Shown here: in pieces, positions 16,133 to 25,981 of the stretch
Layout of the letters: every line of letters begins with the position of its first letter
How positions within the stretch are numbered: the stretch's first letter is position 1
Translations under genes and position numbers: made by a program
Assembly (NCBI GenBank): GCA_947063875.1
Contig: CAMSTY010000035.1
Location: forward strand, 1-37,623
Length of the DNA stretch: 37,623 nt
Source: an uncultured bacterium
GTDB taxonomy: Bacteria; Bacillota; Clostridia; Lachnospirales; Lachnospiraceae
Direction of reading: 5' to 3'
The notes under the pieces: generated by a model
Seen by the model: only the letters and a program-made list of their open reading frames with translations
What the model was told of the DNA's origin: nothing
Databases searched by the model: none

Positions 16133-17245
16133 TCAATCTTCTACGGTGAGAACACGGAGCCCGTTGCCGGACCAGGTGTTTCCGATCAGGTAGGAAGTAT
16201 AGTTTCTGCCGGCAGTGATATTGGCTGAGAAGGATACTAGGGGTTGGCGTACTGCCGATCCGGTGGCGACGGCACCGATGACAATAATGGGTAATTCGCG
16301 GATAAAAGCATAGTTGCTGGAGTCGGCTACATAAAACTGATAAAAACCAGCTACCGCCTGCTTGTAGGAGGTGACGGTCTGGAAGCCAACGTTGCGGAAT
16401 ACGGTTTCGCCCCCGGTTAAGAGCAGGTCAAAGGAGGAGCCGCTATATGCCATATTGGCAAAGCGGTAACAGCCGGAACTGGTCGGCAGATTGCTGCATC
16501 CGGTGTCGACGACACGGATCATTTCCAGGCCGCCGGAGGCAGAATCCGTCAGAACCATGGTCACTTTCTGGTTAGCCACAAAGGGGAAGTTCTGCTGAAG
16601 CAGGATATTGCGCATACCAGTGGCGCGCCGTACGGTGACGGTATGGAAGCCATCGGCGATCCAGTCATAGTTGCTGACAGAGCCAAAGCCGGAGTTGGAA
16701 GCATAATTTGTGCTGTCGATGTAGATGCTGACAGCAAACGCATTGGTAGATGCGTTTAAGAAGCGCACCTGTCCGAAGCATTGTGACGATACGTTGGAAC
16801 AGTTGGAACAACAGGTATTCGGTGTGAAGGAAGGGAGCCATGTGACGGGGTTGTTGTTACCGGGATAGACAGGCCCGCCTTCGCCGGGATTCGGGAGGGG
16901 GATAACCGGTTGCTGCCCGGGATCATTGCCGGGATAGACGGGTCCGCCCTCGCCGGGATTCGGAAGGGGGATAACCGGTTGCTGCCCGGGATCGTTGCCG
17001 GGATAGACGGGCCCGCCCTCGCCGGGGTTCGGAAGGGGGATAACCGGTTCCTGCCCGGGATCGTTGCCGGGATAGACGGGCCCGCCCTCGCCGGGGTTCG
17101 GAAGGGGGATAACCGGTTCCTGCCCGGGATCATTGCCTGGGTAAACGGGTCCGCCTTCACCGGGATTAGGCAGAGGAATTACTGCTTCTGTCTGTACATT
17201 GTTTATACCGGAGGTTCCATTGTAGTGGGTATCGTTTTCAGCCAT
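16133..17245 (-). CDS. DUF4397 domain protein with Pro/Gly-rich tandem repeats
   Basis: The 370-residue protein has a short polar head without a signal peptide. Five tandem 23-residue repeats (about 21-130) follow, each made of PVIPLPNPGEGG followed by PVYPGNDPGQE or ...GQQ. A Cys-rich linker, CCSNCSNVSSQC (about 135-146), comes next. The C-terminal part looks like a DUF4397 beta domain, with FGQVRFLNAS, DGFHTVTVRR and a second related block starting YRFANMAYSG. The domain occurs in surface and secreted bacterial proteins; its function is unknown. Without a signal peptide it could be a spore-surface or cytoplasmic structural protein, or use another export route. It converges on pilT across a shared terminator. 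GAGGT lies before the ATG. The repeats are nearly identical at DNA level. Confidence 0.8.
   Translation of the reverse strand: MAENDTHYNGTSGINNVQTEAVIPLPNPGEGGPVYPGNDPGQEPVIPLPNPGEGGPVYPGNDPGQEPVIPLPNPGEGGPVYPGNDPGQQPVIPLPNPGEGGPVYPGNDPGQQPVIPLPNPGEGGPVYPGNNNPVTWLPSFTPNTCCSNCSNVSSQCFGQVRFLNASTNAFAVSIYIDSTNYASNSGFGSVSNYDWIADGFHTVTVRRATGMRNILLQQNFPFVANQKVTMVLTDSASGGLEMIRVVDTGCSNLPTSSGCYRFANMAYSGSSFDLLLTGGETVFRNVGFQTVTSYKQAVAGFYQFYVADSSNYAFIRELPIIVIGAVATGSAVRQPLVSFSANITAGRNYTSYLIGNTWSGNGLRVLTVED
16856..17185 (-). repeat. Five 69-bp in-frame tandem repeats in the DUF4397 gene
   Basis: Five consecutive 69-base units encode the 23-residue Pro/Gly repeat. The three middle units are almost identical in DNA. 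The first (nearest the gene start) differs at several third positions and the last is cut short after its PVYPGN, running into NNPVTW. The spread of silent changes suggests recent expansion by slippage or unequal recombination. Confidence 0.92.
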
Positions 17246-17302
17246 AAAATACCTCTGTAGGTTTTTAATTTACTTTATGTGGGGAGGTTTTTCCAAGTTC
17301 CT

Positions 17303-17387
17303 GGGGACGAAAGAAAAAACGGAGGAGAAAACAAAAAGAAAAAACGCAAAAAAACAAAAAGAAAAAACAAAGAGAAAAAACGAAAAA
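17303..17387. repeat. T-free, A-rich low-complexity tract upstream of the tRNA promoter
   Basis: On the plus strand 85 consecutive bases contain no T and are mostly A with scattered G and C. The 15-mer ACAAAAAGAAAAAAC occurs twice, at 17331 and 17354. It lies just upstream of the tRNA-Thr promoter, where A-rich DNA can act as an UP element, and within the region preceding the divergent DUF4397 gene. Confidence 0.75.
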
Positions 17388-17392
17388 TATAG

Positions 17393-17421
17393 TTGACAAA
17401 ATGAAACCGGCATGATAATAT
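17393..17421 (+). promoter_or_regulatory. Strong promoter of tRNA-Thr (and perhaps glnS)
   Basis: A perfect TTGACA (17393-17398) is followed after 17 bases by TAATAT (17416-17421), overlapping GATAAT. The tRNA begins about 37 bases after the likely start of transcription. Confidence 0.82.
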
Positions 17422-17464
17422 ATGAAAGGTCGTTCCGAAGAGAGCGGCGCGAAAAATGGAAAAT

Positions 17465-17537
17465 GCTGCTGTGGCTCAGTCGGTAGAGCGTCGCATTGGT
17501 AGTGCGGAGGTCACGGGTCCGATTCCCGTCAGCAGCT
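17465..17537 (+). tRNA. tRNA-Thr (anticodon GGT)
   Basis: The cloverleaf can be drawn completely. The acceptor stem GCTGCTG pairs with CAGCAGC. The D arm is GCTC/GAGC, and the anticodon stem TCGCA/TGCGG has the loop TTGGTAG, giving anticodon GGT. A 5-base variable loop and the T arm ACGGG/CCCGT with loop TCCGATT follow. The discriminator is T and no CCA is encoded. It decodes ACC and ACT threonine codons. It stands alone rather than in a cluster, with its own promoter and a hairpin downstream. Confidence 0.95.
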
Positions 17538-17547
17538 TTATGCGAAG

Positions 17548-17585
17548 TACGGGAGGTCTTGAGAAAAGAGGCTTCCCGTATTTTA
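17548..17585 (+). terminator. Terminator or attenuator between tRNA-Thr and glnS
   Basis: TACGGGA (17548-17554) pairs with TCCCGTA (17574-17580), and wobble pairs extend the stem to 13 bp (17548-17560 with 17568-17580). The loop is 7 bases and TTTT follows. It lies only about 30 bases before the glnS start, leaving no room for a separate glnS promoter, so partial readthrough is likely. Confidence 0.7.
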
Positions 17586-17616
17586 GATTATGGCAGGGAT
17601 GGAAAGGATTTAAACA

Positions 17617-19314
17617 ATGGAGAAAGAAAAGATCATACCGGAAGCGGTGGAAGAAAAAGAAGTGATTTCTAAGAATTTCATTGAGCAGGAGATTGAGAAA
17701 GATCTGGCCGAGGGAGTGTACGACCATGTGCAGACCCGTTTTCCGCCGGAGCCGAACGGATATCTGCATATCGGACATGCCAAGTCGATTCTGCTGAATT
17801 ACGGCCTGGCGAAAAAGTACGGCGGAAAGTTCAACATGCGGTTTGACGATACCAATCCGACGAAGGAAAAGACAGAATTTGTACAGTCGATCCTGGATGA
17901 TATCCATTGGCTGGGGGCCGATTATGAGGACAGGCTGTTCTTTGCCTCCAATTATTTCGAGCAGATGTATGAGTGCGCAGTCTTTCTGATTAAGAAGGGG
18001 AAGGCGTTTGTCTGCGATCTCAGTGCGGAAGAGATTCGGGAGTACCGGGGAGACTTTAAGACGCCGGGCAAGGAAAGTCCCTACCGGAACCGTTCCATAG
18101 AGGAGAACCTGCAGCTGTTTGAACAGATGCGGGCCGGGAAATATCAGGATGGGGAGAAGGTGCTGCGCGCCCGGATCGATATGTCAAGCCCCAATATCAA
18201 TATGAGAGACCCGGTTATCTACCGGGTGGCCCATATGAGCCATCACAATACCGGTGACCAGTGGTGTATTTATCCGATGTACGATTTTGCCCATCCGATC
18301 GAAGACGCGATTGAACATATCACGCATTCGATCTGTACACTGGAGTTTGAAGACCACCGTCCCTTGTATGACTGGGTGGTGCGTGAGTGTGAATTTGAAA
18401 ATCCGCCAAGGCAGATCGAGTTTGCGAAGCTATATCTGACCAATGTGGTTACCGGAAAACGATACATTAAGAAGCTGGTAGAGGATGGTATCGTGGATGG
18501 CTGGGATGATCCGCGCCTGGTGTCCATCGCGGCGCTGCGCCGCCGGGGATATACGCCGGAGTCGATTCGTATGTTTGTAGAATTGGTAGGCGTGGCAAAG
18601 GCGAACAGTTCCGTTGATTATGCGATGTTGGAGTATTGTATCCGAGAGGATCTGAAGCTGAAAAAACCGAGGATGATGGCGGTTCTGGACCCGATTAAAC
18701 TGGTGATAGACAATTATCCGGAGGGGCAGACCGAGATGCTGGAGGTGCCTAACAATCTGGAGAACCCGGAACTTGGCTCCCGCGAGGTGCCTTTTGGTAG
18801 AGAATTGTATATTGAACGCGAAGATTTTATGGAGGAGCCTCCGAAGAAATATTTCCGGCTGTTCCCGGGAAATGAAGTCCGTCTGATGAGCGCATATTTT
18901 GTCACCTGCACCGGCTGCGAAAAGGACGAGAACGGAAAGATAACCGTCGTCCATGCCACCTATGACCCGGCGACAAAGAGCGGTTCCGGCTTCAGTGAGC
19001 GGAAGGTGAAGGGGACGATCCACTGGGTTCTGGCAGAGACGGCAAAAGAGGTGGAATGCCGGTTGTATGAGAATATTGTGGATGAAGAAAAGGGCAAACT
19101 GAATGATGACGGCACTCTGAATTTGAATCCGGATTCTTTGACGGTATTAAAGAAATGTTATGTGGAGCCAGCCTTGGGAGAGGCTGCCGCCTATGACAGC
19201 TTCCAGTTTGTGCGCAATGGATTTTTCTGCGTGGACTGTAAGGACAGCAAACCGGGAACGCCGGTATTCAATCGGATTGTGTCTTTGAAAAGTTCGTTTA
19301 AGCTACCCAAATAG
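17617..19314 (+). CDS. glnS: Glutaminyl-tRNA synthetase
   Basis: This class I synthetase charges tRNA-Gln directly. [15 protein letters not shown] carries the HIGH motif at 51-54, followed by [18 protein letters not shown] and [11 protein letters not shown] are the GlnRS signatures of the central region, and the C-terminal beta-barrel anticodon-binding domains extend to residue 565. The place of the KMSKS-type motif (MSKRK in E. coli) is taken by VTGKR at 278-282, so the Met-Ser pair is replaced while the Lys-Arg part is kept. GGAAAGG stands before the ATG. Many Firmicutes lack GlnRS and use the GatCAB amidotransferase; a GlnRS in this clade is generally taken as acquired. It follows tRNA-Thr and probably shares its promoter. 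Confidence 0.95.
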   Translation: MEKEKIIPEAVEEKEVISKNFIEQEIEKDLAEGVYDHVQTRFPPEPNGYLHIGHAKSILLNYGLAKKYGGKFNMRFDDTNPTKEKTEFVQSILDDIHWLGADYEDRLFFASNYFEQMYECAVFLIKKGKAFVCDLSAEEIREYRGDFKTPGKESPYRNRSIEENLQLFEQMRAGKYQDGEKVLRARIDMSSPNINMRDPVIYRVAHMSHHNTGDQWCIYPMYDFAHPIEDAIEHITHSICTLEFEDHRPLYDWVVRECEFENPPRQIEFAKLYLTNVVTGKRYIKKLVEDGIVDGWDDPRLVSIAALRRRGYTPESIRMFVELVGVAKANSSVDYAMLEYCIREDLKLKKPRMMAVLDPIKLVIDNYPEGQTEMLEVPNNLENPELGSREVPFGRELYIEREDFMEEPPKKYFRLFPGNEVRLMSAYFVTCTGCEKDENGKITVVHATYDPATKSGSGFSERKVKGTIHWVLAETAKEVECRLYENIVDEEKGKLNDDGTLNLNPDSLTVLKKCYVEPALGEAAAYDSFQFVRNGFFCVDCKDSKPGTPVFNRIVSLKSSFKLPK

Positions 19315-19327
19315 AATCTGACAAAAC

Positions 19328-19367
19328 CGGGCAGCCTGGGAGATGGATCTATTCTCCCGGCTGCCCG
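19328..19367 (-). terminator. Terminator hairpin, best oriented for the minus-strand gene
   Basis: CGGGCAGCCTGGGAG (19328-19342) pairs with CTCCCGGCTGCCCG (19354-19367) with one bulged T. On the minus strand it is followed by GTTTTGT; on the plus strand the following bases are not T-rich. It may still serve glnS weakly, since the two genes converge here. Confidence 0.7.
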
Positions 19368-19386
19368 AATCTGTGACAACGGTTTT

Positions 19387-19881
19387 TTATTGTTCTTCTA
19401 ATTCTGTGTCTTCCGTGATGATGGTAGATGTGCCGGCCTCCGGCTTGTCTGCTTCCGCTTCGTCGGATGCTGCTTGGGGAGCCTCGTCCGGAGTATCCGT
19501 ATTCCCGGCAGCGCTGCCGGAGAAAGTGGCTTTTGCGGCGGTTGCCGTATCGACGGCGGCGTTCATCGCTTCTTTTGCGGTGTCGGTCATGATGGCAGCG
19601 GCGTCTTTTACTACGTTTTTCGCAGCGCCTGCCGCATCCTTGACGGCGCTGAGCACATCTCCGGCAGCCACCATAAATTCATCCTTATCCGCATGCAGGG
19701 ACACATAGTTGCGGTTCATGGTGCTGTCGGGAATCGAATCGTCATCTTCCTCCTCGAAATCACGGAAATCTTCATCCAGTTCTTTGCTGAATGAACGGTA
19801 TTTCGTGAAATATGAGATCCCTGCGGCGGCGACACCGGCAACAGCGGCCAGTGCGAGGATCTTTCCTGCTTTTTTTGCCAT
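19387..19881 (-). CDS. Small membrane-anchored protein of unknown function
   Basis: The 164-residue protein starts MAKKAGKILALAAVAGVAAAGISYF, a basic end and one hydrophobic helix that could be an anchor or an uncleaved signal. An acidic stretch, ELDEDFRDFEEEDDD, follows. The Ala/Asp/Lys-rich amphipathic region AVKDAAGAAKNVVKDAAAIM (within about 80-125) recalls YtxH-type or LEA-like repeats. The tail is low-complexity and acidic. The ATG at 19881 is preferred because AAAGGAG lies 8 bases upstream; a GTG three codons earlier overlaps the ribosome site. Similar proteins are common in Lachnospiraceae but have no assigned role. A stress or envelope function is only a guess. Confidence 0.75.
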   Translation of the reverse strand: MAKKAGKILALAAVAGVAAAGISYFTKYRSFSKELDEDFRDFEEEDDDSIPDSTMNRNYVSLHADKDEFMVAAGDVLSAVKDAAGAAKNVVKDAAAIMTDTAKEAMNAAVDTATAAKATFSGSAAGNTDTPDEAPQAASDEAEADKPEAGTSTIITEDTELEEQ

Positions 19882-20081
19882 AATCAGCACTCCTTTCTGT
19901 CAACCGGTGTTCTTGCTCCCTGTCGGATAAAAAGGGTGCCGGGTTGACGGGGTTATAATAAATATGAGTCGCTATGAGGCTGCCTGTCCATTGGAAAATG
20001 GCCGCACAGCGAAAGAGTTATCCTCATTGTAATATGAAAACGGAAAAAAGGGAAGAGGGGAGTTGTAAAAAATTTATAAAA

Positions 20082-20108
20082 TTAGCACTCAACTATTGAC
20101 AGTGCTAA
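20082..20108. promoter_or_regulatory. CIRCE operator (HrcA binding site) of groESL
   Basis: TTAGCACTC (20082-20090), nine bases, then CAGTGCTAA (20100-20108) match the CIRCE consensus TTAGCACTC-N9-GAGTGCTAA with one change (G to C at the inner base of the right arm). HrcA, the heat-shock repressor, binds this element in Firmicutes. The -35 box lies within it. Confidence 0.93.
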
Positions 20109-20124
20109 CAACTCGTGGTATAAA
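20096..20124 (+). promoter_or_regulatory. Sigma-A promoter of groES-groEL overlapping CIRCE
   Basis: TTGACA (20096-20101) and TATAAA (20119-20124) are separated by 17 bases. The -35 box covers the CIRCE spacer and the first bases of its right arm, so HrcA binding would block RNA polymerase. The leader to groES is about 83 bases. Confidence 0.88.
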
Positions 20125-20213
20125 TGGTAATGTACATGAGAGAGGAACCTTTTACCAGGTCCCGATAAAGGAAAAATAGAATCAGAGAAGAATTGAACAA
20201 GGAGGAATCATCC

Positions 20214-20498
20214 ATGAAGTTAGTACCGTTATTTGACCGCGTTGTGTTGAAGCAGCTGATAGCAGAAGAGACTACCAAGTCCGGGATCGTACTGCCGGGA
20301 CAGGCGAAGGAGAAACCACAGCAGGCAGAAGTGATTGCCGTAGGCCCGGGCGGGGTTGTGGATGGCAAGGAAGTTACCATGCAGGTGAAGGTTGGGGACA
20401 AGGTTATTTTCTCCAAGTATTCCGGGACAGAGGTTGAGGTTGACGAAGAGAAGTATGTGGTAGTGAAGCAGAACGACATTCTTGCCGTAATTGAGTAA
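20214..20498 (+). CDS. groES: Co-chaperonin GroES
   Basis: GroES is the heptameric lid of the GroEL folding chamber. The 94-residue product from 20214 has the usual length. It begins MKLVPLFDRVVLKQL, has KSGIVLPGQAKEKPQQ as the mobile loop and ends NDILAVIE. The start is fixed by AAGGAGG 8 bases upstream; an upstream in-frame TTG that would add seven residues overlaps this site. It is transcribed from the CIRCE-regulated promoter with groEL 52 bases downstream. Confidence 0.97.
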   Translation: MKLVPLFDRVVLKQLIAEETTKSGIVLPGQAKEKPQQAEVIAVGPGGVVDGKEVTMQVKVGDKVIFSKYSGTEVEVDEEKYVVVKQNDILAVIE

Positions 20499-20511
20499 GC
20501 AGAACCGATAA

Positions 20512-22173
<1,662 letters not shown>

Positions 22174-22196
22174 TATAAAAAAGGAGCCTCTCACAA

Positions 22197-22694
22197 ATGA
22201 ACGAATCCTATGCTGAGTGCCTGGTAAGGCGCCGGGTCCCGTTTTATTCCAATATCATCAACATCGTCATGGGGGTCATCACGGCAGTCTGTGTCCTGCT
22301 GGCGTTCACTGCCAATGTGTTCGGAGTGATTTTGATGGTTGTATCCGGATTTTGCTCTTATCTTTTATACCGCAATTCCCGTGTGGAATTTGAGTACCTT
22401 TATGTGGAGAAGATTTTATCCATCGATAAGATACTTGGCAAGTCCAAGCGCAAGAAAGCATGGGAGGGAAAGATGGACGACATTCAGGTGATTGCACCGT
22501 CAGAATCGAGCGCCCTCAACGACTATGGAGCATCCAATGCCAGAATGCTGGATTTCTCTTCCCGGCTTCCCGGCGCCAAGACTTACACGGCAATTGTGCG
22601 CAGCGGTTCGGAGAATGTGAAAATTCTTTTTGAGCCGGATGAGAAAATGCTTCAGTGTTTCCGTCAGACGGCTCCCAGAAAAGTGCTCCAGTAG
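22197..22694 (+). CDS. Membrane protein of unknown function (DUF6106-like)
   Basis: This 165-residue protein has two membrane helices close together at about 17-38 and 42-58. The cytoplasmic domain begins NSRVEFEYLYVEKILSIDKILGKSKRKKAWEGKMDDIQVIAPS (positions 61-103) and ends with VKILFEPDEKMLQCFRQ (around 142-158). I believe it matches DUF6106, a family common in Lachnospiraceae and of unknown role. The layout recalls small bacterial PH-like membrane proteins, where two helices precede a beta-rich domain; this is a structural guess. AAGGAG stands about 9 bases before the ATG. It follows groEL by 23 bases and ends before a clear terminator, so it can be part of the heat-shock transcript. Confidence 0.8.
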   Translation: MNESYAECLVRRRVPFYSNIINIVMGVITAVCVLLAFTANVFGVILMVVSGFCSYLLYRNSRVEFEYLYVEKILSIDKILGKSKRKKAWEGKMDDIQVIAPSESSALNDYGASNARMLDFSSRLPGAKTYTAIVRSGSENVKILFEPDEKMLQCFRQTAPRKVLQ

Positions 22695-22739
22695 GACGGT
22701 TTCCACTAATCAGAGGAGAACAGGCAAATAGAGAAAAAG

Positions 22740-22797
22740 CAGAGCAATCCGACAATGTATGCTAGTGGCGCATTTCGTCGGACTGCTCTGTTTTTTT
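22740..22797 (+). terminator. Terminator of the groESL transcript
   Basis: CAGAGCAATCCGAC (22740-22753) pairs with GTCGGACTGCTCTG (22777-22790) with one mismatch and is followed by seven T. The 23-base loop itself contains GCTAGTGGCGC and is long. Confidence 0.88.
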
Positions 22798-22821
22798 GCG
22801 CTGAAGTTTTACAAAATGTGT

Positions 22822-22850
22822 TTGACAAGCGTACAAAAATTTGCTACACT
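22822..22850 (+). promoter_or_regulatory. Sigma-A promoter of guaB
   Basis: A perfect TTGACA (22822-22827) and TACACT (22845-22850) are separated by 17 bases. The leader to the guaB ATG is about 58 bases. No purine riboswitch is recognised in it. Confidence 0.82.
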
Positions 22851-22896
22851 AAGGAACTAATAAGTGGAAGCAGAAATGATTTTTTATAAAAACTAA

Positions 22897-24369
<1,473 letters not shown>

Positions 24370-24408
24370 CAAAAGGAGAATTTTGACGACAATTTGACGG
24401 TAATTTTG

Positions 24409-24440
24409 TGTCCGCCATGTTTTACATGGCGGACATTTTG
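24409..24440 (+). terminator. Terminator of guaB
   Basis: TGTCCGCCATG (24409-24419) and CATGGCGGACA (24425-24435) form a perfect 11-bp stem with the loop TTTTA, followed by TTTTG. The loop and right arm also contain the -35 box of the next promoter. Confidence 0.85.
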
Positions 24441-24449
24441 TGCTATACT
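24421..24449 (+). promoter_or_regulatory. Promoter for the cdaA-pts operon, embedded in the guaB terminator
   Basis: TTTACA (24421-24426), one base from the -35 consensus, and TATACT (24444-24449) are separated by exactly 17 bases. The -35 box lies inside the guaB terminator hairpin. A second -10-like TATACT occurs at 24548-24553 with a poor -35 and could be an alternative start. Confidence 0.62.
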
Positions 24450-24585
24450 GTATTCATATAGAGAGGAAATTACGAAAAGGATTCCGGAAACATGTCGGAT
24501 CTGCAAAAAATATATGAGGAAGTGTAGCCTAATCAGGGAAAATATGGTATACTAAATCGATAATTTATGGATGGTGAAAGGAACT

Positions 24586-25032
24586 ATGCTGAACGAGGAC
24601 AAGATTAAGCTGATGACGGGGATTGCAATGTTTGAAAAGCGGGAGGGGAAAAGGATATTTCCTGTCAACCGCTATTTCCGGAGCGACTATATCAGCAGGC
24701 ATATGTTCCGCTCCTTCTTTTCCTACACAGTCTGCTACCTGCTGTGCGCCATGATATGGGTTTTATATCACATGGAACAGCTTCTCAATACTTTGGATAT
24801 CAGTGAAGTCGTGGGGACAGGAAAGTATGCTGTGTTTTTGTATGTTTCAGGATTGATGCTGTATCTGATCATTACCTGGCTGGTATACCGCAGGCGGTAT
24901 GAATATGCCAGACGCGGCATGAAGATCTATGTGGCGAAGTTAAAGCGCCTGGAGAAGCGGTACGAATTCCAGAATCGTGCCAGAGAATTATCAAAGGAGG
25001 GCAGTCGCCATGATCGTACTTCTCGAAATTAA
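24586..25032 (+). CDS. Two-TM membrane protein of unknown function upstream of cdaA
   Basis: The 148-residue protein has a cytoplasmic head, MLNEDKIKLMTGIAMFEKREGKRIFPVNRYFRSDY (1-35), two membrane helices at about 44-61 and 80-99, and a basic, coiled-coil-like tail with KIYVAKLKRLEKRYEFQNRA. I do not recognise a named family. The ATG at 24586 follows AAAGGA closely; an in-frame ATG five codons upstream has no ribosome site. The gene overlaps the next membrane protein by 23 bases and lies at the head of the cdaA operon. Partnership with the next membrane protein or with CdaA is plausible but inferred. Confidence 0.75.
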   Translation: MLNEDKIKLMTGIAMFEKREGKRIFPVNRYFRSDYISRHMFRSFFSYTVCYLLCAMIWVLYHMEQLLNTLDISEVVGTGKYAVFLYVSGLMLYLIITWLVYRRRYEYARRGMKIYVAKLKRLEKRYEFQNRARELSKEGSRHDRTSRN

Positions 25033-25981
25033 AGAGGGGTTAAAATCATTTTATGCGAAATTTGCGGCGCCGGTGGATGCGGGGATTAAGTTCTGCGTCA
25101 GCCTGGTGGCATTGATTTTAATGAATGGGAATTTGGGATATTCAGAGAGGTTTAAGAACCCGCTTGTGATGGTGGGGTTGTCTCTGGTGTGCGCGTTTGT
25201 TCCTTATGGGGCGATCAGCGTCCTCCTGGGATTGGTTTTTCTGGGGCATGTTTATGCCGTGTCGATGGAGTGCGCATTGCTGACCGGTATTTTTCTGATA
25301 TTGGTAACGCTTTTGTACTATGGACTGCAGCCGAGGGACAGCTACTGGCTGGTTCTGACCCCGGTGGCTTTTGCCTTGCGGATACCTTTTGCTATTCCGC
25401 TGCTTGCCGGTCTGTCAGGCGGACTGGCCGGGGCGATTCCGGTAGCGTGCGGTGTGGCAGTCTACTATATTATGATATATGTCAAACAGAATGCCGGCGT
25501 TCTGACCAATGACGCGGCGGTTGACATTACCGAAAAGTATGTGCAGCTGATCCGTTCCATGGTGAGCAACCAGGAGATGATGGTCATGATTGCCGCCTGT
25601 GTCGTCGGAATCCTGGTGGTGTATCTGATTCGTCTGCTTTCGGTGGATTACGCCTGGATACTGGCGATTGTGTTTGGTTCTGTGAGCCAGATGGCAGTGA
25701 TATTTGCGGGAGATTATCTGTTTGATGTGCAGGCGTCCCTGCAGGAACTGATTGTAGGAATCATGTTTTCGCTAATGGCAGCCGGAATTTATCATTTCTT
25801 TGTGTTTGCCGTGGATTACAGCAGGACAGAGTACACACAGTTTGAGGATGATGATTATGTGTACTATGTCAAGGCAGTGCCGAAAGTGGTGGTATCCAAG
25901 CCGGATGTGCGCGTGCAGAGGATCAATGACCCGAAGAAAGTCCGTCAGAACGGACGCAGGGAAAGAGAGGTCAGGCCATGA
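25010..25981 (+). CDS. Polytopic membrane protein of unknown function, coupled to cdaA
   Basis: The 323-residue protein has about eight hydrophobic helices (roughly 25-275). A cytoplasmic tail follows, with TQFEDDDYVYYVKAVPKVVV and then a basic end rich in Arg and Lys. I do not recognise a characterised family. The ATG at 25010 is chosen for its strong AAAGGAGGG site; an upstream in-frame ATG lacks one. It overlaps the preceding gene by 23 bases, and its stop overlaps the cdaA start as ATGA, so the three proteins are translationally linked. The mixed acidic and basic tail could touch partner proteins or the membrane surface. Transport or scaffold roles are both open. Confidence 0.78.
   Translation: MIVLLEIKEGLKSFYAKFAAPVDAGIKFCVSLVALILMNGNLGYSERFKNPLVMVGLSLVCAFVPYGAISVLLGLVFLGHVYAVSMECALLTGIFLILVTLLYYGLQPRDSYWLVLTPVAFALRIPFAIPLLAGLSGGLAGAIPVACGVAVYYIMIYVKQNAGVLTNDAAVDITEKYVQLIRSMVSNQEMMVMIAACVVGILVVYLIRLLSVDYAWILAIVFGSVSQMAVIFAGDYLFDVQASLQELIVGIMFSLMAAGIYHFFVFAVDYSRTEYTQFEDDDYVYYVKAVPKVVVSKPDVRVQRINDPKKVRQNGRREREVRP

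Noticed and set aside
16856..17185. Possible CRISPR array because of regularly spaced repeats
   Set aside because: The units are contiguous, in frame, 69 bases long and encode a Pro/Gly repeat; there are no unique spacers and no cas genes.
16910..17260. A 116-codon plus-strand frame through the DUF4397 repeats
   Set aside because: Its repeats are the reverse of the 69-bp units; there is no ribosome site, and the minus-strand frame alone continues into a recognisable domain.
17422..17616. T-box leader for glnS
   Set aside because: The space is filled by a complete tRNA-Thr gene and a simple hairpin; no T-box motif or specifier loop is present.
19343..19930. Plus-strand open frames opposite the small membrane-anchored protein
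   Set aside because: Low-complexity Ala/Ser shadows without a ribosome site; the minus-strand frame has a clear start, TM helix and terminator.
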